Part shown: positions 33,396 through 40,722 of the stretch, piece by piece | How the letters are laid out: every line of letters starts with the position of its first letter | Position numbering within the stretch: position 1 is the stretch's first letter | NCBI RefSeq assembly: GCF_007002745.1 | Contig: NZ_SGNY01000013.1 | Span: 62,001 to 126,000 of the forward strand | Direction of reading: 5' to 3' | DNA: 64,000 bases | From: Martinezella rhizogenes | Lineage (GTDB): Bacteria > Pseudomonadota > Alphaproteobacteria > Rhizobiales > Rhizobiaceae | Program-made: the position numbers and the translations under genes | The notes under the pieces: generated by a model | Database searches by the model: none | The model's input: only the letters and a program-made list of their open reading frames with translations | What the model was told of the DNA's origin: nothing

Positions 33396-33544
33396 ACCAG
33401 ATCCCCGAGAAGAGCTGAGGTGGAGAGGCCGCGTCAGGTAACCGTTTCGCCACGCCCGCTTTCCGCGCTCAACGGCTGCGTTCAAAATCGCAAGCCGCAT
33501 TTTGTGATCTCTCGCTGTCGATCGTTCCGGCTGAGATGTTTAGG

Positions 33545-33955
33545 CCCGTCGTATCAAAACGACGGTTCGCCGATTGACGGATTTGCCGATAAGAGCATTC
33601 GCCGGTTTGCTCAATGACAGAACAACCTGTTGGCGGTTTCACCTCTTCGGCCAACCGGTGTTTCACCGCTTTTCCGCTTCGCTGATCCACCGCTTCTCCG
33701 GTTGGCGTAAACACCGATTCGCTCATTCACCGACTTGCCCAATCACGGATTCGCCTGTTTGCGTATGCACCGGGTGACTGCTTCACCTATTCGGCGAATA
33801 GGTGTTGCGTCATTTCGCCGATACGCGGCGTTGCCGATTTACCTATTCACCCAAAGACCCAGACACTCATTCGCTTACTTGCGGATACACTCACTCGGCA
33901 AAACACCCATTCGCACCATCGCTGATACGCTGATACGCTGATACGCTGATACGCT
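33545..33955. repeat. Degenerate 10-bp repeat array ending in four exact 8-bp repeats
   Basis: The stretch is built of variants of TTCACCGATT / TTCGCCGATT at roughly 10-bp steps, with no gene. It ends with four exact copies of TGATACGC (33923-33954). Composition differs from both flanks. Helically phased short repeats of this kind could serve an origin, a partition site or bent DNA; no rep gene is adjacent. Confidence 0.6.
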
Positions 33956-34067
33956 TGACCACTTATTCACTGAACCGCGCAATCACCAATTACCGAAGTC
34001 AGGGAATATCTTCAGCCTGATGGAGGCTGCCCGGTCTCTCTGACGACCATCGCCCCTCGGGCGAAAC

Positions 34068-34089
34068 GGCTAATGGTATACCATTAGCC
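34068..34089. repeat. Perfect 22-bp palindrome
   Basis: The two halves GGCTAATGGTA and TACCATTAGCC are exact reverse complements with no spacer. It lies nine bases before the left arm of the 31-bp inverted repeat. Confidence 0.8.
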
Positions 34090-34097
34090 TATCCTGC

Positions 34098-34243
34098 CAT
34101 CTTCCACCACCATGTCCGGACTACGTGCCCGACCCGCCAAAGCTGTTGCGAGTCGTCAGACGATGGAACAGCGATCACAGGTGTACCACCTGTGATCCGC
34201 GGAGGAGGAATAGCACGTAGTCCGGACATGGTGGTGGAAGATG
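34098..34243. repeat. Perfect 31-bp inverted repeat with a nested 25-bp palindrome
   Basis: Arms at 34098-34128 (begins CATCTTCCACCACCATGTCC) and 34213-34243 (ends GACATGGTGGTGGAAGATG) are exact reverse complements. The 84-bp centre contains a 25-bp palindrome at 34173-34197 with 11-bp arms GATCACAGGTG/CACCTGTGATC around TAC, and a smaller TCGTC-A-GACGA. No open reading frame of merit is inside and no target duplication is seen at the ends. Confidence 0.8.
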
Positions 34244-34339
34244 TTGAAGCGAGCCGCCCTCGGGAGCAGTCGGGATGCCCGTGACCGAAGGGAACGGACA
34301 TCGATGACATGCGAACGACGGGTCGGCGAGCGCACCGCA

Positions 34340-34407
34340 GGAGAGGATGATCGTCTGGAGCGGATGCCTGAAGCATGAGGGCGCAGCGCAGGACGATCAT
34401 CCTCTCC
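34340..34407. repeat. 16-bp inverted repeat, 36-bp loop
   Basis: GGAGAGGATGATCGTC (34340-34355) is exactly complementary to 34392-34407. A further inverted repeat with 12-bp arms TTGAGGGGAGAG/CTCTCCCCTCAA lies at 34495-34527. Both are in noncoding DNA. Confidence 0.7.
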
Positions 34408-34574
34408 GTATTGTTTGGGGAAGTCGCGGCAGCGTCCGTTTACCGGCCCGAACGGCCGGGCGGGGCTCGCCCCGCACCGCAGGGAGAGGGGTGTTTGAGG
34501 GGAGAGGCGGCAAGTCTCTCCCCTCAAGACCGCGCGCAGGCTCGATGCCGGCAAGCGGTCAGGACCACGCGGAA

Positions 34575-34606
34575 AGACGAGAGGCAACCGTGCCGCCTCT
34601 CGTCTG
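34575..34606 (-). terminator. Hairpin terminator after the 34611-34934 gene
   Basis: On the minus strand the arms GACGAGAGGC (34595-34604) and GCCTCTCGTC (34576-34585) pair and are followed by TTTCC. It lies seven bases past the stop. Confidence 0.6.
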
Positions 34607-34610
34607 CATT

Positions 34611-34934
34611 TCAGTCGGTCCCCAGTTCGCGGATCACGGCGGCGACAGGCCAGTCGCCGAAATGGGTCCGGCGTTGGGCAACGAGGATGTCAACGGCCGT
34701 CTCATTGGCCTCGATGGCTCGGATTGCCTCATCCATATCGTCATAGGGGCCGAGATTTTCGACCGGCTCATAGTCGCCATAGTCTTCGTCCCAGCCGCCG
34801 GCGATGTATTGCTGCGCGTTTGTGACACGCACCAGTGCCCGTTCAGCCGCGTGGATGAGACGGAACCCCTCGGTACGCTGCCGCCAGTATTCCGGGCTTC
34901 CACCATCGATATATTTGATCTTGCGCTGTGTCAT
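34611..34934 (-). CDS. Hypothetical plasmid protein (107 aa)
   Basis: ATG 34934 follows AGGAG at eight bases, and the frame upstream to 35333 is a conserved leader rather than protein. The product (MTQRKIKYIDGGSPEYWRQR...) is acidic, with ALVRVTNAQQYIAGGWDEDY and a DEAIRAIEANETAVDILVAQ helix. I recognise no family. The gene sits between a terminator hairpin and a long structured leader shared with the 37686-37856 gene. Confidence 0.65.
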   Translation of the reverse strand: MTQRKIKYIDGGSPEYWRQRTEGFRLIHAAERALVRVTNAQQYIAGGWDEDYGDYEPVENLGPYDDMDEAIRAIEANETAVDILVAQRRTHFGDWPVAAVIRELGTD

Positions 34935-34984
34935 AAGAAGTCTCCTTTCGTTTTCTGACGGAAGGAGGCCGCACGATAGCCGCG

Positions 34985-35120
34985 AGGGGTCAGGGATCGC
35001 GGCACGCGACCGCCGGAGGCGGCAAGCGGGGGAGCCGATTTTCTGATGGCGCCATAGGCGACGGCTGAAAATTGGGGGAACCGCGCAGTCCTTGACGCCG
35101 GAGTGGCGGGTGCAAAATGG
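34985..35120 (-). promoter_or_regulatory. Conserved structured leader, copy A
   Basis: The + strand blocks GGGGGAGCCGATTTTCTGA (35028-35046) and GGCTGAAAATTGGGGGAACC (35063-35082) recur almost unchanged in copy B (about 37.95-38.01 kb). Between and beside them are variable hairpins, including CCGCC-GGA-GGCGG at 35010-35022. ATTTTC and GAAAAT can pair, as can AGCC and GGCT, allowing a pseudoknot-like fold on the minus strand transcript. It ends about 50 bases before the downstream gene. Confidence 0.6.
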
Positions 35121-35329
35121 GAAGTCAGAGAAGAAGAGCCCACGGCGCCAAAGGCGCCGTGTCCGTGTGGAGGGAGAGTGTGAGAGGGCCAGGCCCTCTT
35201 TCCGTCGGGCGGGCCGGTCGATCCGGACCACCCGGCGAAGCTGCGACGACAGGGCCGCAACATCCGAAGCTCCATAGCGCCTAGGACAGAGTGAACCGGG
35301 ACGGGATTGCCCGCCCCCTTCTGCCGCCG
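35121..35329. other. Upstream part of the leader region
   Basis: GC-rich noncoding sequence with a hairpin at 35141-35161 (CACGGCGCC-AAA-GGCGCCGTG). A 21-bp block starting GACGACAGGGC at 35245 resembles one at 37496. A promoter for the gene at 34611-34934 is expected here. No gene is supported. Confidence 0.5.
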
Positions 35330-35764
35330 TCACGCCGTGGCGATCACGGCCGGATTGGCGGCCTTCAACGTGGCGGTAAAACCGCTGACGCGGCTACCGA
35401 AGACATGCGGCCCGCTGATTGCTTCGAAAGTCGGTGATAGAACCGGGAACCGGATCGTCAGGATCGCGGCAAAATCCTCGATGGGCCGTTTCGGTGATAC
35501 GGTTTCGCCAAACTGGTCGGTGCCGACGATGAGGAGGTTCCCGGCCAGCGGACTTGCATAGTCGGCAACCTCGGTGAAGCATGGGATCTCGTCCATCAGA
35601 CCGTTGTCGTCAACGATAATGCAATGGTTCCGGTCGATCCGCACCATGTCGATGAGGTTGCATCCGATATGACGGCGAATGTCGGCAAGGCTGTTTGCCG
35701 GATCGATCGTCACCATGCGGATGCTGCGGGTTTCGACTTCGACAAGATAGGCATTGAGGGTCAT
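35330..35764 (-). CDS. Hypothetical protein, possibly DUF3846-like
   Basis: The 144-residue product begins MTLNAYLVEVETRSIRMVTI. Its middle, HCIIVDDNGLMDEIPCFTEV, then GNLLIVGTDQFGETVSP, resembles the small DUF3846 domain in which a nucleotide-like I.DD.G pattern precedes a G.....G turn; this match is from memory and uncertain. ATG 35764 follows GGAGC. A GC-rich leader of about 350 bases lies upstream, as for its neighbours. Confidence 0.6.
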   Translation of the reverse strand: MTLNAYLVEVETRSIRMVTIDPANSLADIRRHIGCNLIDMVRIDRNHCIIVDDNGLMDEIPCFTEVADYASPLAGNLLIVGTDQFGETVSPKRPIEDFAAILTIRFPVLSPTFEAISGPHVFGSRVSGFTATLKAANPAVIATA

Positions 35765-36119
35765 TTTGAAGCTCCTTCGGTTCGCGAAGCGAAGGGCCTT
35801 TGGTCAGGAAGCAGGCCCCGCTCCTGCTTCCCGAGTGCGCGCGGAGCGGCGGGTGAGAGGGGGGCAAGGCGCAGTCGCCGGAGGGGGATCACCCGTCCTG
35901 CACAAGCAGGGCGCGGAAGGACGGGGAGACCGGCGCCTGCACCTTGCTGGGGAGAGAGGGCGGCGCCCTCTTTTCCCGACCAGACCAGGCTGAATCGCCG
36001 GAGGCGATTGCCATCTGCGGCGCAGCCGCGCGAGTGGATCGTCACCGGGATCGGCGGAGACCGCCTGCGGGCTCCGTTCGCGCAGCGAATAGAGCCGTCC
36101 GCGAAGCGGCTCGCCCTGA
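35765..36119. other. GC-rich leader region
   Basis: No gene is supported. The sequence has multiple hairpins, for example TCGCCGGAGGCGA around 35995-36008 and a GAGGGCGGCGCCCTC block near 35956. It differs from the leader pair at 35.0 and 38.0 kb. Promoters for the two flanking genes are presumably here. Confidence 0.45.
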
Positions 36120-36779
36120 ATGCCCTTTCATTCTGTTGATATTCGGATAAGGCGGGAAACAAGAACAGATTGCGAGGACCGGCAGGCATTGAACAAGATC
36201 GTCAAGCTCGATGAAGAGCGAAGCAAACGAACTGACAAGCGGAAACCAGCCGCCACGGCTGAAAGAAGACCGCCGAAACGGCCGAGGTGGAAACCCAGCC
36301 GCATCCGACCCAGCATCATTGTATTGGCGACCATCATCGCTTTGGTGGTGCTTGGTGGATATCTGGTTGCGACGCAGGACATCACCGCTGATCTCGGACC
36401 GCCTATGGCCGCAGAGGCAGGCGATCCGATTTTGGTTCGCTTTGGCATCTGTCCGGATGGACTGCACCGCGACTGCGTGGTCGACGGCGACACGTTCTGG
36501 CTTGGTGATCAGAAGATCAGGATTGCGGATATCGACACGCCGGAGCTCAGCCCGCCGCGGTGCGAGGCGGAAAGGATCAAGGGCGAGGCGGCGAAGATAC
36601 GTTTGCTCGACCTCCTCAATGGCGGGGCATTTTCGCTTGTGGCGGGTGATCGGGACGAGGACCGATATGGCCGGAAATAGCGCAGGGTTGTCCGCGACGG
36701 ACGGTCCATTGGCGAGATCCTCGTTTCTGAAGGCTTAGCGCGGCGCTGGGACGGCGCGCGCCATCCCTGGTGCGGTTGA
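36120..36779 (+). pseudogene. Membrane-anchored SNase-family nuclease with in-frame amber stop
   Basis: The gene encodes a cytosolic basic N-terminus, a membrane segment (SIIVLATIIALVVLGGYLVA) and a thermonuclease domain with intact motifs: DCVVDGDTFWLG, KIRIADIDTPELSPPRCEAE and DRDEDRYGRK. At 36678-36680 the codon TAG interrupts the frame right after GRK. The frame then continues with the expected C-terminal part (RRVVRDGRSIGEILVSEGLA and RRWDGARHPWCG) to TGA at 36777-36779. One substitution therefore removes the last 33 residues. Unlike the three SNase-like proteins at 7.5-9.5 kb, this one keeps its catalytic residues. Confidence 0.8.
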
Positions 36780-36791
36780 TCCATCACCGTT

Positions 36792-37346
36792 ATGAATCGG
36801 TCGAGCTACACCGATTCAAATCTCTGGTTGGACGCGGTATCGGCAATCGACGATTCTGTCGTCATGATTGCGCAGCCCTATCAGCTTTATATCGAACGCA
36901 AGGACGCCTCGATGAACATGGCGCGTTACTATGCCATGGATATCTCGGAAACCCTGTTTGGAGAGACCCTGCTGACGCGCCGCTGGGGACGCATCGGCGC
37001 GCGCGGCCAGTCGAAGGCGCATATCTTCCGGCGTGAAGAGGAGGCGGTGCTGCTGTTTCTCGATCTCGTTCGCCAGAAGCGGGCACGCGGCTATGGCCCG
37101 GCTGGACAGCAGATGGAACGAGGCCCGCGCGGGCGGGCCTCGACAGGCGCCTTATCGGCGCCGGTTCCAGTTCGTCTCGAAGGCGATCTCGATCTCGACG
37201 AAGAACGGGATCTTGATTGCGAGCTTGAGGCCGAGTTTTCCTTTGCGAAAGAAATGGCCGGCGACTTTGCCGAGTGCGCGGAGCCGGCGACCGGTGGCGG
37301 TAAGGAATTGGGCGAGTTGGCGCATGAAGTTTACTCCTTTCGATAA
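36792..37346 (+). CDS. WGR-domain protein with unusual C-terminal extension
   Basis: Residues about 25-100 form a WGR domain, a small nucleic-acid-binding module also found in PARPs: MARYYAMDISETLFGETLLT, RRWGRIGARGQSKAHIFRRE and LFLDLVRQKRARGY. Rhizobial single-domain WGR proteins usually end there, so ATG 36864 (MIAQPYQLY) is a likely true start. The following 85 residues are acidic and overlap the convergent small gene at 37152-37325, which suggests they result from loss of the normal stop codon. Confidence 0.75.
   Translation: MNRSSYTDSNLWLDAVSAIDDSVVMIAQPYQLYIERKDASMNMARYYAMDISETLFGETLLTRRWGRIGARGQSKAHIFRREEEAVLLFLDLVRQKRARGYGPAGQQMERGPRGRASTGALSAPVPVRLEGDLDLDEERDLDCELEAEFSFAKEMAGDFAECAEPATGGGKELGELAHEVYSFR
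37152..37325 (-). CDS. Small basic protein (57 aa), antisense to the WGR gene end
   Basis: The frame starts at ATG 37325 with AGGAG eight bases upstream: MRQLAQFLTATGRRLRALGK, then VAGHFFRKGKLGLKLAIKIP and FFVEIEIAFE. The strongly basic N-terminus and the consistent leader architecture (long GC-rich upstream region) match the other small genes here, so I believe it is real. It lies wholly inside the C-terminal extension of the WGR frame on the other strand. Function unknown. Confidence 0.5.
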   Translation of the reverse strand: MRQLAQFLTATGRRLRALGKVAGHFFRKGKLGLKLAIKIPFFVEIEIAFETNWNRRR

Positions 37347-37685
37347 CGTGTCATTGCGGGGATAGGCGGCGGCCCGGAAAGGCGTGCTGCACCCGAAAGG
37401 GCCGCAGCGTATGCGGAGGACCTGCCGGCGACGGAATTTTGCGGTGCGAGGAGCCAAAGGCTGAGGAAAATTCTGTTGACGGCAGGTTGCGGTACGACGA
37501 CCGGGCTGCAACATCCCCGATGCCGATGACAGGGGATCGAAAGGAAGGACGCGGCATACTTCCCCGATCTCTTCCGGTGAGATGCAGGCTGCGGTGTCGA
37601 TGTGATCGGTGGCGATGCGGAGCGTCGGGCCCTGGCCGCCGGTCGATCCGGCGGGCTGGGCCAGCAACTGCGGCCGAAGCCTCCG
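37326..37685. other. Leader region of the 57-aa gene
   Basis: Noncoding, GC-rich. It contains a nested hairpin (GAATTTT 37434-37440 with AAAATTC 37467-37473, enclosing AGCC-AAA-GGCT 37452-37462) that reuses elements of the 35.0/38.0 kb leaders in nested order. A block starting GACGACCGGGC at 37496 closely resembles 35245. Confidence 0.5.
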
Positions 37686-37856
37686 TCAGAACGGAGGCTC
37701 CGAGGAATGGCTGCCGTCCTGTTCGGCAAGCGCGGCGGCCAATTCGGCCTGGGCGAGTTCGAGCTCGGCCTTGATCTGGCGGCGCTCGGCGGCATCGACT
37801 ACGGCCCGCATCTCGGCGCGCAACTCTTCAACCTGGATTTCGAGGGCATAGGTCAT
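37686..37856 (-). CDS. Small coiled-coil protein (56 aa)
   Basis: ATG 37856 follows AGGAG at six bases. The 56-residue product (MTYALEIQVEELRAEMRAVV, then DAAERRQIKAELELAQAELA) is one long charged helix, probably a dimeric coiled coil. The much longer open frame upstream to 38252 covers the structured leader and is not coding. Function unknown. Confidence 0.6.
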   Translation of the reverse strand: MTYALEIQVEELRAEMRAVVDAAERRQIKAELELAQAELAAALAEQDGSHSSEPPF

Positions 37857-37904
37857 CGTCGTCTCCTTGACGTTTGTGAAAGACGAGGACCAGCGGCGTG
37901 AGGG

Positions 37905-38050
37905 GATGGCGGGGTCAAGGATCGCGGCACGCGACCGGCGGAGCCGGCGTATGGGGGAGCCGATTTTCTGACCCGGCCCTTCGGGACGGGGCTGAAAATT
38001 GGAGGAACCATGCGTCCTTGAAGCCGGCATTTCCGAACGGCACAATGGGA
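37905..38050 (-). promoter_or_regulatory. Conserved structured leader, copy B
   Basis: The blocks GGGGGAGCCGATTTTCTGA (37953-37971) and GGCTGAAAATTGGAGGAACC (37990-38009) match copy A at 35.0 kb with one difference. The flanking hairpin is CCGGC-GGA-GCCGG (37935-37947), a compensatory pair change against copy A. The variable inner hairpin (CCCGGCCCTTCGGGACGGG, 37972-37990) differs in sequence from copy A but keeps the ability to fold. It lies 50-190 bases upstream of the 56-aa gene, as copy A does for its gene. Confidence 0.6.
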
Positions 38051-38328
38051 CGATCTGAGCAGACCCCACCTCTCCGTATGGCACCGGCAAGATGCAGGCG
38101 GGTTGGATGCCCGCCTGCGTCTCATTGGATTGGGAGGGACCGGACGTGTTCACCGGCATTCTACCATCGGGCACGGGGAGATCGCGCGTGGGGGCTGAAA
38201 AGCGCCCATTGAACGCATGATTCCTGTGGTTTTCGAGACTTTTTGGGCACATACGGAAGTATCGCCCCTATCGTTGCCACATCTTCAACATCATACCGGA
38301 TGGGTCAAACACGAGGAGCAGTTATATT
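38051..38328. other. Intergenic region between leader B and the HU gene
   Basis: This stretch should hold the divergent promoters for the 56-aa gene (minus) and the HU gene (plus). A hairpin with arms around GGCGGGTT...GCCCGCC lies near 38097-38117. GAGGAG precedes the HU start by eleven bases. No gene is supported. Confidence 0.45.
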
Positions 38329-38607
38329 ATGACCACGACGAATGAAATTGCGGACAAGATTGCATCCGAGCAAAACCTGAGCAAGACGCAGGCCAAGGCG
38401 ATTGTCGAGAGCGTATTCCGGCAGATCACTGAGGCGGCGCTGGCCGGTGCTGAAACATCCATCCCGAGCTTTGGCAAATTCAAGCTCAAGGAAACCCCGG
38501 AGCGCGAAGGCCGCAATCCTGCAACCGGCGCGACGATCAAGATCGCGGCTGCGAAGAAGCTGACCTTCACGCCGGGCAAAGCCTTGAAAGACTCGCTCAA
38601 CGCCTGA
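38329..38607 (+). CDS. HU-family DNA-binding protein
   Basis: This 92-residue nucleoid protein matches HU/IHF throughout: NEIADKIASEQNLSKTQAKA, then IPSFGKFKLKETPEREGRNP ATGATIKI and KKLTFTPGKALKDSLN. The GRNPATG loop is the DNA-bending arm. It probably aids replication, transfer or silencing of plasmid DNA. A strong terminator follows. Confidence 0.96.
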   Translation: MTTTNEIADKIASEQNLSKTQAKAIVESVFRQITEAALAGAETSIPSFGKFKLKETPEREGRNPATGATIKIAAAKKLTFTPGKALKDSLNA

Positions 38608-38629
38608 CCCATCCTCATAGCAATAGCAC

Positions 38630-38671
38630 AGCCGGATCCGGAGCGCTGCCCGGGTCCGGCTTTGTTGTTTT
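38630..38671 (+). terminator. Rho-independent terminator after the HU gene
   Basis: AGCCGGATCCGG (38630-38641) pairs with CCGGGTCCGGCT (38650-38661) with one mismatch, followed by TTTGTTGTTTT. Confidence 0.85.
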
Positions 38672-38679
38672 CGGGTGAA

Positions 38680-38702
38680 CGACCCCGCCTTGCGGCGGGG
38701 CC
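38680..38702 (-). terminator. Hairpin after the DUF736 gene
   Basis: On the minus strand GCCCCGCC-GCAA-GGCGGGGT forms a stable hairpin 16 bases past the DUF736 stop. The T-run is weak. Confidence 0.5.
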
Positions 38703-38717
38703 ATCCGGAGATCCCGG

Positions 38718-39032
38718 TCATGCGACCTCGCGGTTCGGACGGGACCAGACGAGGACGTAGTCGCCTTCCTTCTCAGTCGGCCACAGGGCGGCGTTGATCG
38801 GAGCGTTGAAGCTCGGATCGTCGAGCTTGAGGGAGATGTAGGGCTCGCCGTTGGCCGAGACTGAATTCCAGCCGGCGCCCACTTCGGCAGCGCCCGAGGT
38901 GACGCGGAAGTCCGGGGCATCGCGGGAGACGCGCTCGATGGGATTGAGGCGGGCCTTCATTGCGACGGTCAGGGTGCGAACGTTGCCGCTGATGGTGTTG
39001 CCGTTTGAGGTGAATTCGCCGATGACTGCCAT
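38718..39032 (-). CDS. DUF736 family protein
   Basis: This 104-residue protein carries the DUF736 pattern: IGEFTSNGNTISGNVRTLTV, RDAPDFRVTSGAAEVGAGWN, and YISLKLDDPSFNAPINAALW. DUF736 proteins are abundant on rhizobial plasmids; their function is unknown. The start ATG 39032 follows AGGATC. It is convergent with the HU gene, with facing terminators between them. Confidence 0.9.
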   Translation of the reverse strand: MAVIGEFTSNGNTISGNVRTLTVAMKARLNPIERVSRDAPDFRVTSGAAEVGAGWNSVSANGEPYISLKLDDPSFNAPINAALWPTEKEGDYVLVWSRPNREVA

Positions 39033-39744
39033 TGTCGTGATCCTTTCGGGTTGATCAGGCCGCGACCATCGCGTCCTCGATGACTGTCGAATGGATCGGG
39101 GACGATCGGACCGCATCCCGAAGGGACCGCAATGCAATGGAGGGCGGCCCAGAGACGACTTTCTTGGCCCGCGAGGAATGCGGACGAAGTTCGCAGGGGA
39201 AGAAAGTTGGCGATGCCGTTGCGGGAGAACGATCGAGGCGCAGCCGTTCTTCGATCAGACATGTCAAATCAAGGCCGTGTTGGCCGCGCCCATATTCCAG
39301 GTCCGAACGGATGACGTCATTGGCCCCACCCAATCGTCGGGGGAATTTGCCGTCTGATAACGGCTGGCCTCGAAAATGTCTTCCGAGTCTCTTCGTCAAT
39401 GGTGGCTTGTGTTCCGATCGGCCGCATATTGCCGTTGCTTGACCATCGTCGCCACGAACGGCCTGCTTATGCAGCGCGCCTGATGTCAGCCGCGGCACGC
39501 CGGCTCTATATCGTGCATGGCAGGAAATGTCGGCCGCTGACCCCGAACCGGTCAAGGCGCGCGAACCTGGTAACGATTTGAGCGCGGCGCCTTTTCTACG
39601 GCATCACATCCCGGTCGACTGGTGGGCATGCCAGGTTACCGAGGTGCGCGCCAGGAAACGGATGGTCACCATGGACGCGTGGTCAATCACCGTAAGTTCC
39701 GCTTTAAGCGGCGTGATCGCTGTGCCCTTCACTGGCACTTCAAT
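39033..39744. other. 710-bp stretch without a supported gene
   Basis: A minus-strand frame of 166 residues (39055-39555) and a plus-strand frame (39527-39835) are present, but neither shows a ribosome site, a recognisable domain or natural composition. The DNA may be a chimera of decayed sequence between DUF736 and the nuclease-like gene. Confidence 0.5.
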
Positions 39745-40722
39745 TCAGCTACGCGATCGGAAGCGAGGGCGACGGTCGATCAGGAGAAGGCCATCTGGTC
39801 CCGGCGAAGCCTCCCGGTCTCTGCGGGCGGCGTAGAATTGCGCTTTGTCCTCAAGCATCGCAAACAGTTCATTTATCCGCCGCCTGCGCGCAAATGCGTT
39901 TGGGGGTCTTTCGCTGACAAGTGACAGGACTTCCTTGTCGACACCGAGAAAGACACCGTCGTCGATTTCCCGTCCGACGTAACCGGCGCCGACGTCGGCA
40001 CCAAGCCCCTCCCCGTCCCCATCGAGGAAGAACGCATAGGCTCTGGCGATCGCCTCATGTTCGTCGAAACGGACACTGATGCCTTCACCGCCCTTCGGCG
40101 GGTCGACAACCTTTCCTTCCGGTCCCGATGCCTTCATCATGAAGAAGCTCGCGCAACGGGTCGTCGGGGGTCGGCCGTTGATAGAATGGAGTGCCGACAC
40201 CTGCCCCAGCGCCTTGTTGACCGCTGCAGTGCTTGGCCGTCTTATCCGCCCCTTGCTTTCGAACACATGCCGCTCCGTGCGGCGGATACCAATAAAGTCC
40301 GGTCGTGACTTCGGCGCCGGCGGCACCGCGCCGGGTTTCGGCGTAACCGGTGTCGTGGCGGCTCCCCATGTACAGCTTCTCAGACCCGCCACATGAACGA
40401 GATACTCGATGTTCATCCGGTCCTGCGCGCACCAATGTGTGAACGCCTCGCCGAACAGGAACGACACGGCCGCCTTCTCGGTCTGCTCCAGATTGCGGAA
40501 ATAGGTCGTCGTATGGAGATTATGATCAAGATATCCGGTCGCCATGGCAACGAGCATTTCCTCGCGCCAGCGACCGACCGTGCGGATAGCTGCACGCCGG
40601 CTCGGATAGCCGACCGTCATTAGAGACCGGATAAAATCCGCTCGGGTGGCCGTCAGGGTCAGTGTCCCGTTGAGGCTGCCGAACCGACCAGAAAACCGTG
40701 AGAGCGTGAGGATGCCTGTCAT
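39745..40722 (-). CDS. PD-(D/E)XK nuclease-like protein coupled to RES/Xre
   Basis: The 325-residue product has a recognisable restriction-endonuclease-like core near residues 140-180: SRPDFIGIRRTERHVFESKG, i.e. PD, then E-S-K, followed by a helix with Gln (KALGQVSALHS). The N-terminal 120 residues are helical and unassigned. Its ATG overlaps the stop of the RES gene (ATGA), so it is translated with the toxin-antitoxin pair. It could act on DNA or RNA in a defence or toxin role; this is inference from motif and context. Confidence 0.6.
   Translation of the reverse strand: MTGILTLSRFSGRFGSLNGTLTLTATRADFIRSLMTVGYPSRRAAIRTVGRWREEMLVAMATGYLDHNLHTTTYFRNLEQTEKAAVSFLFGEAFTHWCAQDRMNIEYLVHVAGLRSCTWGAATTPVTPKPGAVPPAPKSRPDFIGIRRTERHVFESKGRIRRPSTAAVNKALGQVSALHSINGRPPTTRCASFFMMKASGPEGKVVDPPKGGEGISVRFDEHEAIARAYAFFLDGDGEGLGADVGAGYVGREIDDGVFLGVDKEVLSLVSERPPNAFARRRRINELFAMLEDKAQFYAARRDREASPGPDGLLLIDRRPRFRSRS

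Larger units (their letters stand above)
33396..34610. other. 1.2-kb noncoding, repeat-rich region
   Basis: No supported gene lies between the HxlR gene and the small gene ending at 34611. The left half is the degenerate repeat array and the right half a run of perfect inverted repeats (separate entries). It marks the border between cargo genes and the plasmid backbone block. Confidence 0.7.

Noticed and set aside
33545-33955. Possible CRISPR array
   Set aside because: Units are about 10 bp, degenerate and contiguous, without unique spacers or cas genes.
34611-35333. 240-codon reading of the 107-aa gene
   Set aside because: The first 133 codons run through the structured leader, whose homologous copy at 38.0 kb is conserved as DNA/RNA and not as protein; ATG 34934 has a good ribosome site.
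39055-39555. 166-codon minus-strand frame
   Set aside because: No ribosome site, no recognisable domain and a composition typical of chance frames in GC-rich DNA.
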